From contig NC_087066.1 of the NCBI RefSeq assembly GCF_963678635.1, positions 51,970,312 through 52,034,311 on the forward strand: a stretch of DNA of 64,000 bases, read 5' to 3'. The notes under the pieces were generated by a model. That model did not search any database. It was given only the letters and a program-made list of their open reading frames with translations, and had not been told where the DNA came from. Numbering within the stretch: position 1 is the first letter of the stretch; each line of letters starts with the position of its first letter. The DNA is from Symsagittifera roscoffensis. Its lineage: Eukaryota; Xenacoelomorpha; Acoela; Convolutidae. Shown here piece by piece: positions 24,301 through 31,399 of this stretch. Both the position numbers and the translations under genes were made by a program.

Positions 24301-27300
24301 ATAATAATCAGGTCGAATGATATATTATAATAAAGCTTTCAGTCGTGATTCGAACCACAATAAAAATTTCGAAACAAGTTTCTCAGCGTCGACAAAACAC
24401 GTTTGAATTTTTTGATTTTTGAGAGAATGAAGTGAGCATGATCAGGCTTATTTTGTTTTTCAACCAAAAGCAGTTACCACGAATAATCATTGGAATGGAT
24501 GGGATGATTTATCAGTTTTAAAGCCGTTTTAGCCTTGATTCGAACTAAATTAAACATTTTCAAAACGTTGTCCCAGTGTCGAGAAATACTGCTTCAAAAT
24601 TTTCGAGTTTCTGTGCAATTTTGGGTGGTTAAAGCAAGCGAGCTGGCTTATTATAGAAGGATAAGCCGATCCCTGTTATCAACTCAGTTTCGTCCCTAAA
24701 ATAAAAAAAATAAGAAAAATATTAATTTTTTTTGAAAAAACTTGATTTTTTTTTGCAGTTCCAGTTTTATGCAAGGTAGGATTTTCTCGAAAAGTGTGTG
24801 GGTGTTTGTGGGAGGAGGGGGCGGGGGGTGTGGGGGCGCTGGGATGGCGACAATGCCGTATTTGGGCACTTTTTGGAAAATTTTGTCCAAAAAAATTGCA
24901 ATTGCGTTTTTCGGCGGGCTCCTTTTCAAAATTAGTGTATTTTGAAAATTTGTAGGGTTGGAAAAGTCTCAGAACAAACAATTTTAGGCTTGGTTGGCGG
25001 AAAATGGATGTCATATAGTAATTTTAAAGGGCGAACCTTTTGGTTGGTGAACTGACCGTTTAGTGAAGACCCCCCCCCCCCCCTTCCCCCCTAAATCCAC
25101 CCCTGCATGTAATCATTAAAAAATGATGCAACCATCTGGATTGTTCGAACAGCAATATTCAGTGCTAAATTCAGTTCTGGATTTTACAATGCGTTTGCAT
25201 TGACTTACAAACTAAAAATTACTATAATATACTTCTGGAAAAAAGTGTCGGTGGAAGTTAGGTTTTCAGCTTTCGAAGAATGTGTGCCGAATATGTGTGA
25301 CCCAATAACTTTTTTGGGTCACAAAGTTTCGGTATGTTATTATTTCAGTATTTACTCAGTGTCTTTTAATGCGACAAAAATTAAAAAGCTCCTGATGCTC
25401 ATAAAACAATTTTTTAACTGTTTTCATCTGCAAGAATCTTTCAGAAGTGGTTTGAGAGTTTGAAAGTTGGCAGGTTTTGCGTTGAAAGAAAAAAACTAAA
25501 CAAACACTTTATCACCAAATTTGATGGTAATTGGAGAAAATTGGACAAAAATGCGGGTAGTTTTTAACAATGAGGCCCGAGTTGCTCTGTAAAAGCTGTT
25601 GCAGTTGTTGTGTTTTTTTCCTTCAGATATTCGGGTGCGCACCAACTAACTGTTGGAGACGAGGTCATTATATATGCACGCATGGATCTCGTAGAGAAAC
25701 TTCAACTGAGAGCTGGTCTCAAATTTGAACCCGAAATTGAGAACTTATTCGGCAAAGTTGGATACGTTAATGACATCACTACCAGAGGTCAACTCAGCAT
25801 CGTCTTTGAAGGTTGAAAACAGTTTCAATTTTCACACTTTTGCAACGAAAGTCGGTTAAGTTTAAGTTTACTCAGCTATGAATGTTGAATTTAGCACTGT
25901 TATCATGACAGAACGTCTTTAGTTGTTAAGTTTTTTTGTAAGTCTTGATTTTTCAGCTAGTATGGTTAAGCAATTATGAGGGCGTGTCGTTTAAAAATCC
26001 ATAAAAATCATGAAGCACGGCCGAGATAATTTTCCAAAGGTGCAACGATGGTTTTTCCTGGTTCTTTTAAACTGTATCTTGATCTTTGGTGATGATTTCA
26101 GGTCGATCAGATCCAATCACTGTCAACACAAAACTTGTCCGAAAAGCTACGCCGACAATTTATTTCGGAGTCGGCGACAAGGTTAAGCTGATCCCGGATG
26201 AGTCCCGTCTTAGATCGAACCAGAAAAACCACGGCGAGTGGGTTGATCCGATCAAAGAGTCCATTGGTCTTGTCGGGTCGGTCTTTTACGTAATCAATAA
26301 TCCGAGCACAGGTCGAGTCAAAGACGTAAAAGTGAAGTTTGCGAGCTCTGGTCGAGTTATTCCGGTGATTTTGAACACTCGAAGTCTGGTCGGCGTTTCA
26401 GAGGTGTTTGCAAGGGGTGATAAAATTGTGTGTGCTTTGACCTTCGATGATTTGAGCTCGGTGCTACCCGCGGATCATCAGATGAACGGTTTGATGCATC
26501 TGAGAAATAAACATATGCAGGTGAGCCAACTAATGCGTTATAAATTAATTTGCATTTTTCTCGAAGTGTGTTGTTCAAGTGATCTGAACGAAAAAAGAAC
26601 ATCCCTGTATTTTTTTAGGATATCATATTATAAATCTCTGGTGATTTTGTATGATATCTATCTAAATTGTTTCATAAATTCTAACTAAATAGATCCTAGT
26701 CCCAGTTATCTAGAATCTCAAGTTGGCTGAGGCTCTTTAATTTATCTTCTGTCGATTGATGGACCGTTTAATGGCCGACTGCCAAAAGAGAGCGAACTGA
26801 AAGTCTTTTTCTTCGAAAACAGACAGCAGGCAACTTTCTATAATGCTGTGTTTGACTGGGACTTGCTGAATTTCTTAGTCCCATTTCTTTTTCTGAGCGA
26901 CAAATTTCACATCTGAATGACCAGCAAAATCTTCGCGTGTGTGCTCATTTTCGAGGAAATAGATCGTTATTTTGGTCGTTTGCTGTGTTTTGTCTTAATG
27001 GGACCCTCTATGGTTGTAGTTTGTCCGAGAAAACTTGATATAATAATATAGTTTTTGTTTCATTGTTGTGCGAGAATTTGAAAAAAGGAATATGAACTGA
27101 TAATCGCGAGCAACTTTTAAGTTTCAGGCTCAAATTGTGACTGAGTCTTTCGAACAATTCGCTTAAATAAAAGACTCAGTTTGAGATCAAAATGTTAAAC
27201 TCAAATAAGTTAACGCGTGTTTTTATCATTCCGATTCCAATTAACACGAAAAAATTTTATAATAATTTTGTTGCAAATTGGCTTAGGTTGGATTGGTAAA

Positions 27301-28667
27301 ATGTAATTGTCATAGGCTAGAATGGTGTAGGGTAGATTGAAATAGGGTATTTTGTCCTGCTTCATTTTGTCATCTGAAATATATTTGTGGTAGGCATAGG
27401 TCTTGGTGGGCATCCGTATACATATCCGATTTCGGTCGAGAAAGTCGAAACATATATCGAGCACTGTCGAAACATAGTTTGAGCACAGTCCAAACATAGG
27501 TCGAGCACAGTCGAAATATAGGTCGACCACAGTCAAAACATTGGTCGAGCACAGTCTAAACAGAGCGAAGAGTCGAAAAACAGACCTAGAAATGCAATTT
27601 TTGTCGGAGCTCAAGGAGAGCATCCTTGTTGCGGAATCCGCCTACAAACCACAAAATACACAGTTTGTCCTCGTAATCAGCACATGAAAACAAAATTTTT
27701 TTTTGTTTATAACAAAACATGCTTATTATTTTTGGATTTTTTGGGTGATAAAATCTCAAGCTGGGCTACGTTATAAAAAAAGTACGTTATCACAAAAAGT
27801 CAAACTTGTTATGCATTTTTTTTTCATAAATTGTAAATCTAATTTTTTTTTGGCTTAGGCTGGCAAAGTAGTTAAAGTGAGAGGAATCGAAAATGACGCT
27901 TTGGTTACTGTACGATACCCGCCCGAAGGCATTGAAATCACTTACATAGCGAAATTCGTCCTTAAAGTTCCAGAATCAGAAGCATCCGGCCATCTGGGTT
28001 CTGGGTTTTCTAAACTTTTTTCCGGATTACCGCCAGACTTTACCTCGCTTATGGACCGATTCAGCGAAGAATTTGCTCGAGACTTGGCTGCTTCAGTCGA
28101 AAACCGAAGACAAACTAGTCGTTCATCGTCATCGTCGTCGTCAAGTGATTCTAAATCTGAAGACGAGAAACGAGATGAATCCAGTGTGACTACCGAAGGA
28201 GTTCCCGGAGACCAAGCGGGAACTTTGACGGCGACAGCATCTAACGACTCGGAAGCCTTAAGTATGATTTTATAATTTTGAACCAATTCTTATTGCCAAG
28301 CGCATAAGCGATACATCCACAAAATTATAACTTTGGTTTTTTCCCGTCTTTTTTAGCAGAAAAATGGCTCTAGTTGTTCCCTGAAAGAAACTTTTCGTCA
28401 TTTTTAGCAGTAGCTGAAGAAGAGCCTAAACAATCTTCTGATGCATCTATGGCCCCACCTATAGCCAACAGGGCCATAAGCATGACCCCTAAAACGGTCT
28501 CGTGTGTGCTGTGTTACAACTCAGACTCGCTTGTTGCTCTGAAATGTGGACACGTTTTGTGTGAGAATTGTGCGAATGAGTTGCTGACCAATCAGAATTT
28601 GACTGGATACCGCAAATGTCCGATGGACAGAAAAAAATTCAGAAAGTTCATCAAATTGTTTCTATAA
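3667..28667 (+). CDS. Mind-bomb-like SH3/REP-repeat protein with C-terminal RING finger (5' partial, 16 exons)
   Basis: Likely an E3 ubiquitin ligase-type protein: a C-terminal RING would recruit an E2, and the repeated small beta-barrel (MIB/REP-like) modules would bind partners. Seen directly: 16 exons join with consistent phases to about 1,183 codons. The modules carry recurring VGDKV/VGDEV starts, a QKNHGEW motif typical of Mind bomb REP segments, and V-x-V-x-F-x-G strands. The exon series D-E, then A-B-B'-C-D-E twice, then RING, shows internal duplication. No ankyrin repeats or ZZ finger are visible, unlike canonical Mind bomb. The first exon seen (3667) has a good acceptor and a phase-1 start, so upstream exons probably lie left of the window; an in-frame ATG at 3621 is a weaker alternative start. 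Family assignment is inference from motifs; exon structure is strong. Confidence 0.72.
4062..5707. other. Intron with dispersed repeat family
   Basis: AT-rich intron between cycle 1 exons D and E. Bases about 4,370-5,230 hold a repeat whose motif CTGCTCRTATCA-GGCGAAGC-TGAATGTTYCG appears at about 4,376 and again at about 4,622. The same sequence occurs in reverse orientation at 18.94-19.50 kb. No coding potential seen. Confidence 0.6.
4370..5230 (+). repeat. Dispersed repeat, copy 1 (forward)
   Basis: It shares several blocks with the reverse complement of 18,940-19,500: the GGCGAAGCYCTGAATGTTCCG block, the CGCGTTAATT/CGCGCGTCAATTA blocks, GCGTTAGC/TAAGCGGAGA-like blocks, and the CGAAAGTCGGAAC ... 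GATCACAGGTAAA block. A partial internal duplication places the first motif twice. Element class unknown. Confidence 0.6.
5708..5866 (+). CDS. MIB-like gene, cycle 1 exon E
   Basis: Acceptor TTCAATAG, donor GCG|GTAAGA, 159 nt, phase 0 both sides. It encodes a short beta module (EGTIVSLRND..., ending FTFPTSLILSCVLP) and then an acidic Asp/Ser linker. The same layout, module plus acidic tail, recurs in the E exons at 18121 and 27859. Confidence 0.75.
6070..6335 (-). mobile_element. tRNA-derived SINE, copy 1
   Basis: Read on the minus strand, the right end has a tRNA-like head: an A-box-like GGTGAAGTGGTTACGTC, then a B-box-like ATGTTCGAAGCCC about 45 nt later. About 200 bp of body follow. A diverged second copy in the same orientation lies at 16,440-16,665, and a body fragment at about 17,860-18,010. 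Family name not known. Confidence 0.65.
6344..6400 (+). repeat. (GT)n microsatellite followed by a 14-base G run
   Basis: About 20 GT units, then GGGTG and an uninterrupted run of 14 G. It lies between the SINE and the acceptor of cycle 2 exon A. Confidence 0.9.
6435..6600 (+). CDS. MIB-like gene, cycle 2 exon A
   Basis: Acceptor TTTTAATTAG, donor AAAG|GTCAGT, 166 nt, phase 0 to 1. The product carries GLSVGDRVSTD and HLFEAVKEG, aligning with ELSVGDQVCTK and ALFEALETSG of the cycle 3 A exon, which has the same phases. A GT/G-run lies only about 35 nt upstream of the acceptor. Confidence 0.78.
7253..7423 (+). CDS. MIB-like gene, cycle 2 exon B
   Basis: Acceptor CTTCTTTTAG, donor AATG|GTATGT, 171 nt, phase 1 to 1. 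It starts GLTTKGKVIL and contains IGKVSRSGLE and VGDTVKI, matching GFSTKNFVLV, YWKVSRKVLE and IGDVVMV of the cycle 3 exon at 22351. Confidence 0.8.
7588..7705 (+). CDS. MIB-like gene, cycle 2 exon B'
   Basis: Acceptor TTTGCAG, donor TCGAG|GTGAGA, 118 nt, phase 1 to 2. It encodes a short strand-rich segment (TGKIVSKSTGDEFFVCLGE). Its phase and position match the longer cycle 3 exon at 23658. Sequence similarity between the two is weak, so homology is supported mainly by order and phase. Confidence 0.7.
7706..10106. other. Intron, AT-rich, with a tRNA-tailed dispersed repeat
   Basis: Intron between cycle 2 exons B' and C. No coding sequence recognised. Bases about 9,180-9,745 are related to 19,720-20,190. 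Confidence 0.55.
9180..9745 (+). repeat. Dispersed repeat with tRNA-like right end, copy 1
   Basis: It shares with 19,720-20,190 the blocks TTTCCAACCTAAGTC, GATGCATTTT-AATTCATCA-TGAACCG, TTTGTTTCAAACAACATAAC and AGCATCCGTGGCTGA. The last about 70 bp (9,671-9,741) resemble a tRNA: A-box-like GTGGCTGAGTGATTAGTGC and B-box-like ATTTGAATCCGAG. Confidence 0.6.
10107..10291 (+). CDS. MIB-like gene, cycle 2 exon C
   Basis: Acceptor ATATTAG, donor GAAG|GTTGCG, 185 nt, phase 2 to 1. The product has ELTVGDEVSLSPDAR, then GFVEDITEKGFLSVKFEG. The cycle 3 exon at 25627 has exactly the same length and phases and matches with QLTVGDEV and GYVNDITTRGQLSIVFEG. Confidence 0.85.
10292..10798. other. Intron, nothing recognised
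   Basis: Intron between cycle 2 exons C and D1. AT-rich, with a small CT-rich stretch (about 10,500-10,535). No coding or repeat feature could be supported. Confidence 0.5.
10799..11041 (+). CDS. MIB-like gene, cycle 2 exon D1 (first half of D)
   Basis: Acceptor AATTTTTAG, donor AAAG|GTGAAC, 243 nt, phase 1 to 1. It encodes FYKVGDKVKLIDHVSRIKSN, then QKNHGEW and GKVGSVVQVIDSYGTGRK. In cycles 1 and 3 the D module is one exon; here it is interrupted after TGRK by a 5.9-kb intron and continues at 16985. Confidence 0.82.
11829..12734 (+). CDS. LINE ORF1, coiled-coil nucleic-acid-binding protein
   Basis: 301 aa, intact. Residues about 25-60 have the heptad pattern of a coiled coil (SQSGTIANMKNELIFLKKKV region). 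It is followed by LERYSSKDCIIINNLPL, the typical junction into an RRM-like domain in ORF1 proteins of L1, CR1 and L2-type LINEs, and then by a C-terminal domain ending near residue 220. The last 80 residues are polar and low in structure. ORF1 products form ribonucleoprotein particles with the LINE RNA; that role is taken from the family. The stop is 66 nt before the ORF2 ATG. Confidence 0.8.
   Translation: MMLNIIKENINQLSNDIDPSLKSILQDLLSHVETQSGTIANMKNELIFLKKKVNDLERYSSKDCIIINNLPLRHGSDYVEDVIAFFREAIDIYVPRDSMVACHPLGPIRDIKNPPAVIVKFVYFDVKDRIWARKHFLRHYLNQINKKPVYLFERLTKRDSDLLDYMKGLNLKTTTNNCAPQVFIKRENGKVFTHNVADSVDAETLLASGKAQILAKKRKSIFQLGNQDATMRLNVNTTTPKRVSPPTPGSDQQILDYVKKHRNEPEKIVQYVDNLAKQSPQTELHSNVSNTSSVFTVEDSG
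12801..15615 (+). CDS. LINE ORF2, endonuclease-reverse transcriptase, one frameshift
   Basis: Starts at ATG 12801. The endonuclease part shows NVRSL, the catalytic ETWL, GDFNIDM, CIDHIW and ADHFMIEV. The RT part shows YRPISLLSTLSKIFEK, QYGFR, LDLKKAFDTVNH, GVPQGSVLGPLLFLIYINDL and the catalytic FADD. No RNase H follows. The frame changes once, at an A9 run around 13,962-13,970: the first frame stops at 14,021 while the second is open from 13,960 to 15,615. The motif order continues smoothly across the change (NNFFVNIGPNL), so a single-base indel or sequencing error in the A run is the simplest explanation. Otherwise it is a full-length ORF2, suggesting recent activity. Confidence 0.9.
15894..16439. 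other. Intronic sequence after the LINE, with an (AAAT)n tract
   Basis: An (AAAT)5-6 tract occupies 16,117-16,139. Such tracts terminate several non-LTR element families, so this could be the true LINE end or the tail of another insertion. Otherwise nothing recognised. Confidence 0.55.
16440..16665 (-). mobile_element. tRNA-derived SINE, copy 2
   Basis: Same orientation and block order as the 6,070-6,335 copy: CAACATATGAGTTGTTCAGC, CGCGGAGAACCGC, GAGCACGGATTATGGTGGGC, GTAGCCACTTCATCACCGC. The minus-strand tRNA head is recognisable. It lies upstream of exon D2. Confidence 0.62.
16985..17184 (+). CDS. MIB-like gene, cycle 2 exon D2 (second half of D)
   Basis: Acceptor CAATGCTTAG, donor TCG|GTAAGT, 200 nt, phase 1 to 0. 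It continues D1 with GDVRVKFADSGKVIDLILN, then RGDKVVCALTYD and HLRIKHMS. This aligns almost residue for residue with KDVKVKFASSGRVIPVILN and HLRNKHMQ inside the single cycle 3 D exon. Confidence 0.84.
17185..18120. other. Intron with SINE body fragment
   Basis: Mostly AT-rich. About 17,860-18,010 resembles the left (3') part of the SINE at 6,070 (GAACATGCGAGCTGTCC, GGAAAGCCGCC) but is strongly diverged. Confidence 0.45.
18121..18282 (+). CDS. MIB-like gene, cycle 2 exon E
   Basis: Acceptor TTTTGCTTAG, donor GAC|GTAAGA, 162 nt, phase 0 both sides. It encodes MGVVTRVHGSGVEAVISVVY and IEIKFIAKNILKIPSG, then an acidic Asp/Ser tail. It is paralogous to the E exons at 5708 and 27859 (IEITYIAKFVLKVPES). 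Confidence 0.82.
18940..19500 (-). repeat. Dispersed repeat, copy 2 (reverse)
   Basis: Reverse-complement relative of 4,370-5,230. The block AGTCGGAACATTCAGGGCTT, CGCCCTGATACGAGCAGTCT near 19,434-19,474 is the easiest to recognise. It lies in the intron between cycle 2 exon E and cycle 3 exon A. Confidence 0.6.
19720..20190 (+). repeat. Dispersed repeat with tRNA-like right end, copy 2
   Basis: Relative of 9,180-9,745 in the same orientation. Its tRNA-like end (20,131-20,190) is partly duplicated (TTAGTGCGTGAGACTCAA just upstream), and the B box is degraded. Confidence 0.6.
19778..19825. repeat. Perfect 14-bp inverted repeat, 20-nt loop
   Basis: GCAAATATTGTTGC at 19,778-19,791 is exactly reverse-complemented at 19,812-19,825. 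The loop contains two copies of TTGTTGCGACTT-like sequence. Confidence 0.9.
20211..20234. repeat. Perfect 10-bp hairpin with TTGC loop
   Basis: CCTCGAGTTT and AAACTCGAGG flank a 4-nt loop. It lies just after the degraded tRNA-like end of the dispersed repeat, in an intron. Confidence 0.9.
20572..20636 (+). mobile_element. tRNA-like sequence, probable SINE head
   Basis: An A-box-like TTAGCTGAGAGATAACGC is followed about 45 nt later by a B-box-like GTGGTTTGAATTCGGG. Spacing is close to that of a tRNA, but cloverleaf pairing is imperfect and there is no CCA or acceptor-stem match, so a functional tRNA gene is unlikely. Confidence 0.4.
21482..21644 (+). CDS. MIB-like gene, cycle 3 exon A
   Basis: Acceptor ATATATTTAG, donor GCAG|GTAAAT, 163 nt, phase 0 to 1. 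The product has RELSVGDQVCTKLSKDKF and a Lys-rich then Glu-rich stretch ending ALFEALETSGEVA. It is the counterpart of exon 6435. Confidence 0.8.
21645..22350. other. Intron, nothing recognised
   Basis: AT-rich intron between cycle 3 exons A and B. No repeats or coding blocks could be supported. Confidence 0.45.
22351..22509 (+). CDS. MIB-like gene, cycle 3 exon B
   Basis: Acceptor TTTTTTTTAG, donor AATG|GTAGGA, 159 nt, phase 1 to 1. The product runs GFSTKNFVLVATSGKDD, YWKVSRKVLE and IGDVVMVGEE. It is the counterpart of exon 7253. Confidence 0.8.
22510..23657. other. Intron with possible transposon fragments
   Basis: The stretch about 23,060-23,600 is less AT-rich, with GGGACAGATATAGGGGAGCG and CATGCAGGGACATGGTGG. 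It looks like decayed mobile-element sequence, but no family is recognised. Confidence 0.35.
23658..23820 (+). CDS. MIB-like gene, cycle 3 exon B'
   Basis: Acceptor CTTTTCAG (an in-phase alternative AG ends at 23648, adding three codons), donor AAAAG|GTTAGC, phase 1 to 2. The product contains KKAVILSQVSPDNHKLLVAI and ends SVSVEQLKR. It is the counterpart of exon 7588 and longer at its N-terminal side. Confidence 0.72.
24797..24845 (+). repeat. G-rich tract with quadruplex potential
   Basis: At least four runs of three or more G occur within 50 bases (GTGGG, GAGGGGGCGGGGGG, GTGGGGGCG, GGG). Confidence 0.7.
25069..25090. repeat. Poly-C tract
   Basis: An almost uninterrupted C run of about 15, then TT and a C6 run, in the intron upstream of cycle 3 exon C. 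Confidence 0.85.
25627..25811 (+). CDS. MIB-like gene, cycle 3 exon C
   Basis: Acceptor TTCCTTCAG, donor GAAG|GTTGAA, 185 nt, phase 2 to 1, identical in length and phase to exon 10107. It encodes HQLTVGDEVIIYARMD and NLFGKVGYVNDITTRG. Confidence 0.86.
26102..26520 (+). CDS. MIB-like gene, cycle 3 exon D (undivided)
   Basis: Acceptor GATTTCAG, donor CAG|GTGAGC, 419 nt, phase 1 to 0. It encodes FGVGDKVKLIPDESRLRSNQ, KNHGEWVDPIKES, DVKVKFASSGRVIPVILN, RGDKIVCALTFDD and HLRNKHMQ. This is the best-preserved MIB REP-like unit and the clearest basis for the family call. Confidence 0.88.
26521..27858. other. Intron with 22-bp minisatellite
   Basis: AT-rich intron. Besides the minisatellite at 27,444-27,561, a GTTGCGGAATCCGC motif near 27,628 and CACAGTTTGTCCTCGTAATC near 27,659 are a short piece of the dispersed family found at 31.4-32.5 and 59.8-60.9 kb. 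Confidence 0.6.
27444..27561. repeat. 22-bp minisatellite, about 5.4 copies
   Basis: Unit GTCGAAACATAGGTCGAGCA plus CA, repeated head to tail with 1-4 changes per copy and no length variation among full units. Confidence 0.88.
27859..28261 (+). CDS. MIB-like gene, cycle 3 exon E with Ser-rich extension
   Basis: Acceptor TTTGGCTTAG, donor TTAA|GTATGA, phase 0 to 1. It encodes AGKVVKVRGIENDALVTVRY and IEITYIAKFVLKVPES, then a long polar linker with a run of eight serines followed by acidic residues. The linker separates the barrel repeats from the RING. Confidence 0.8.
28408..28667 (+). CDS. MIB-like gene, terminal exon: RING finger
   Basis: The acceptor is a NAGNAG site (TTTTTAGCAG); either AG keeps frame, so the start is 28408 or 28411. 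The RING ligands are visible as CVLC, LKCGH, LCENC and KCPMD, that is C-C-C-H-C-C-C-D. The last ligand is Asp instead of Cys, an arrangement also known in TRAF6 and Roquin RINGs. The basic tail KKFRKFIKLFL follows and TAA ends at 28667. Known RINGs of this type bind E2 enzymes; ligase activity here is inferred. Confidence 0.85.
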
Positions 28668-29599
28668 GTAAAGATTGAAAACTGAGATTATTCTCAACAA
28701 ATATGACGAATTGCTAACTTTTATATATATATAGCAGCTTGTGTACATAAATGAAATTAATTAAAATAATCAAAAATATCGTTTGTCGCATCTTCAAGCT
28801 TAGTCCACGAAAGCCCTCCAATCAATGTAAGTTGATTATTAGCTTGCCTGAATTCAATTTAAGTTGATTTGGAAGAGTTTAAAAAACCTTTTTCTGAAAT
28901 CTGTAAAAATTGCTCATAGTTTTTGCATGGAATGAAATTTCGCATGGCCTGAAAAAAAAAACACAAATTTGAAACCATATTTTGCCGTGATATGCTTATG
29001 ATATCTGATTTGTTTTATTGCATTTGGTTTTCTATAATATTTATTATGTGGAAGAAAGTGACGAAAAATTTCTGCGCGGTGGGCTTTTGGACAAACTTTG
29101 ACCTCTGATTATAGTAGGAACTTAGGCAATTTTTGAAGGATGTTCTAAACGTTCCAGAAAAGCTGAGAACTTGCTCTGAAAAGTTAACGAATAATTTTTT
29201 TTTCAACAAATTTCTTCTAAGGTTTTTGGGGATTTGAAATTGCTATTTTTATACTAAAATGAAGATAAATGATGCTCGCGAAATCACCCTTTCCCAAACT
29301 TTCGTATACACGCAAATTATTTTTACTCAGATAAAACTCCACTTATTAATAAAAGAAGCTAAGTTTGTGGGTTATAAGACGCAGAACTTCAGCAAGCTTC
29401 TGAGCATAGTGTTGAGAGTTATGATAAGGTTGTTGTTGAGGTCATGTCAGAATTGAAAACCTAACCGAATAACGAATCTTTTCAGAAAATATCTTTCATT
29501 TGAAATGACTTATCAACACTTATCATGCTTCTTAGTAAGTTGCAAGAAAGACTAGAAAACTTTGAACGCCCAATGCCCAATGTCGAAATTGCAAACAAA

Positions 29600-30960
29600 A
29601 ATTTTCAGAGAATAAGCAGAGAATTTCTAATAACCGAATTAGCCCATACAAAATAGAATAGCCATCCAGATAAGGTGCTTCCCAGAACAACTAAAACAAG
29701 GTAAGTATGTCCAAGCTAACCCTTACCTAACAATAACCTGGAAACCAGATTTGAGCATCCTAAAAATCTTGCCTATTTCAGATCTTGTCCAGACATGGAG
29801 CATGAAAATTAGTTCAAAAATTTTAAAAAAATCAATGCTTATTCAGGGTACTTAATCGAAAAAAGGTTAAGTCAGAAGTAGTAAGTAGTTAAAATAGTTA
29901 AAATAAATTGATTAACACTGGGCATATTTATTTCTGTACGGGAAGATACATCTAGAAGATACGAATTTAAAGTAGACAAGAAATTATCTTAATACAAAAA
30001 CACAGTATCTAGCACCAGGCGCAATACGTACGGTTAAACCTCAAAATTAAACTTCAAAATACTTTATCTGATAACAAAGCCTTACATTCGCATAAAGGAT
30101 CAAAAATGTTGTCTTTTGTTTATCGAATTCAAATAAAGCATTTAGCCAGAACAACTATCAGGAATCGAATTGAAGGTTGACAAAAGAGACAGATTTTTTA
30201 AACAAATTTCTCTCAAATCTGGCAAAACATTTTGCTTTTTATAGTTAAAAAAGGCAGAAATTTTAGCTATTTGTTTACAGAAAAATTTAAGCACTTAAGA
30301 ATCTTGATACTGAACAAAAAATATCCTCGAAGAATATGCTTTATATCAACTGGGGCATGACGGGGTAAGAGACATAGGCAGTAGAAGGGCAAACGGTGGC
30401 GGGGGGTATTAACAGAAAGGGTGTATTCCGCCTCCAGTAATGAAAAATTGAGTAATTGATTGACATAAAAAAGTAACGAAAAAATCAATTTTGGAGCGTT
30501 TTTTTTGGAGAATGTCGACTAAAAGAGAGTAAGTAGACCCCTAATCACGCTTCGTCGTAAATTACATGAAAATTTGGAACGCCGAAACGCTGGAAAAAAA
30601 AGTTCAGTACAACCAGCAGGCAGTTCCTAATAAGCGAATTAGCCCATACAAACCTAGAGAGCCATCCAGACAAATTGGTCCCCAATTCAGTATTTTTATC
30701 AACTACCATCTCAGTATTTATATCTTGCGTGAGCAAGCTCAGTTATATTTACAAGTCACGAACTTAATTGAGACGAGAATTTAGTTTGTTTAAAACAAAG
30801 ACACAGTATCTAGCACCAAGCACAATACCTACGTTTAAAACTCAGCCTCAAAATTAAAACTTCAGATAAAAAAGCCTTACAACCGCGCAAAGCATGAAAA
30901 CTGTTGACTTTAAGTAACTTCAGATAAAAAAAACTGAGCCAGAAAAACTTTTTGGGATCG
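29600..30960 (+). repeat. Diverged direct repeat pair (29.60-30.17 and 30.57-30.96 kb)
   Basis: Shared blocks in the same order include CGAATTAGCCCATACAAA, GCCATCCAGA, ACACAGTATCTAGCACCA and CCTCAAAATTAAA. They are offset by about 0.8-1.0 kb with different spacing, so the pair has accumulated indels. Confidence 0.65.
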
Positions 30961-31399
30961 AAATGAAGTTGAATTTCTCTATAAATTATGTGCCAAAAAG
31001 TTTTGCTTTCTTAGAAGAGCTTCAGGTAAACGTTTGTGAGCTTTTCCAAAAGCTTCTGTCATTGGCATTTCTGCCGGTAGAAGACGTCATTGCTGCGTTT
31101 TAACTTCCTCAAGGTATTGCATCCGAAGAAAATTAACCGATTTCGAGGTCACGTATATTGAAAGACTGAATTCTGAGCGACAACCTAAGCCCAGATTTGA
31201 CATAGAAAAATTGAGTTTCCGTCAAAGATTTAAAAATGACCTTTTTTTTGCATCAACAACGCTGCATTTCGTGAAAGTAGTCAACAGCAACCCTCCTTTT
31301 CCAAAATTCTTCGAAATGATCAATGACGAACAAAAGAATGCGAAGATTGTATCAGAAAAATTGTGCGCAGGACGAAAGTAGTCAGACCCAAAAAGATAA

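Larger units (their letters stand above)
23821..25626. other. Intron with G-rich and poly-C tracts
   Basis: Holds a G-rich plus strand block (24,797-24,845) and a poly-C block (25,069-25,090), each with neighbouring AATCCACCCCTGC-like or GGGGGG motifs typical of fragmented repeats. No exon recognised. Confidence 0.5.

Noticed and set aside
24742-24945. Gly-rich open frame (VGGGGGGCGG) and Pro-rich frames on the other strand
   Set aside because: Produced by the G-rich tract; low-complexity translation, no splice logic.
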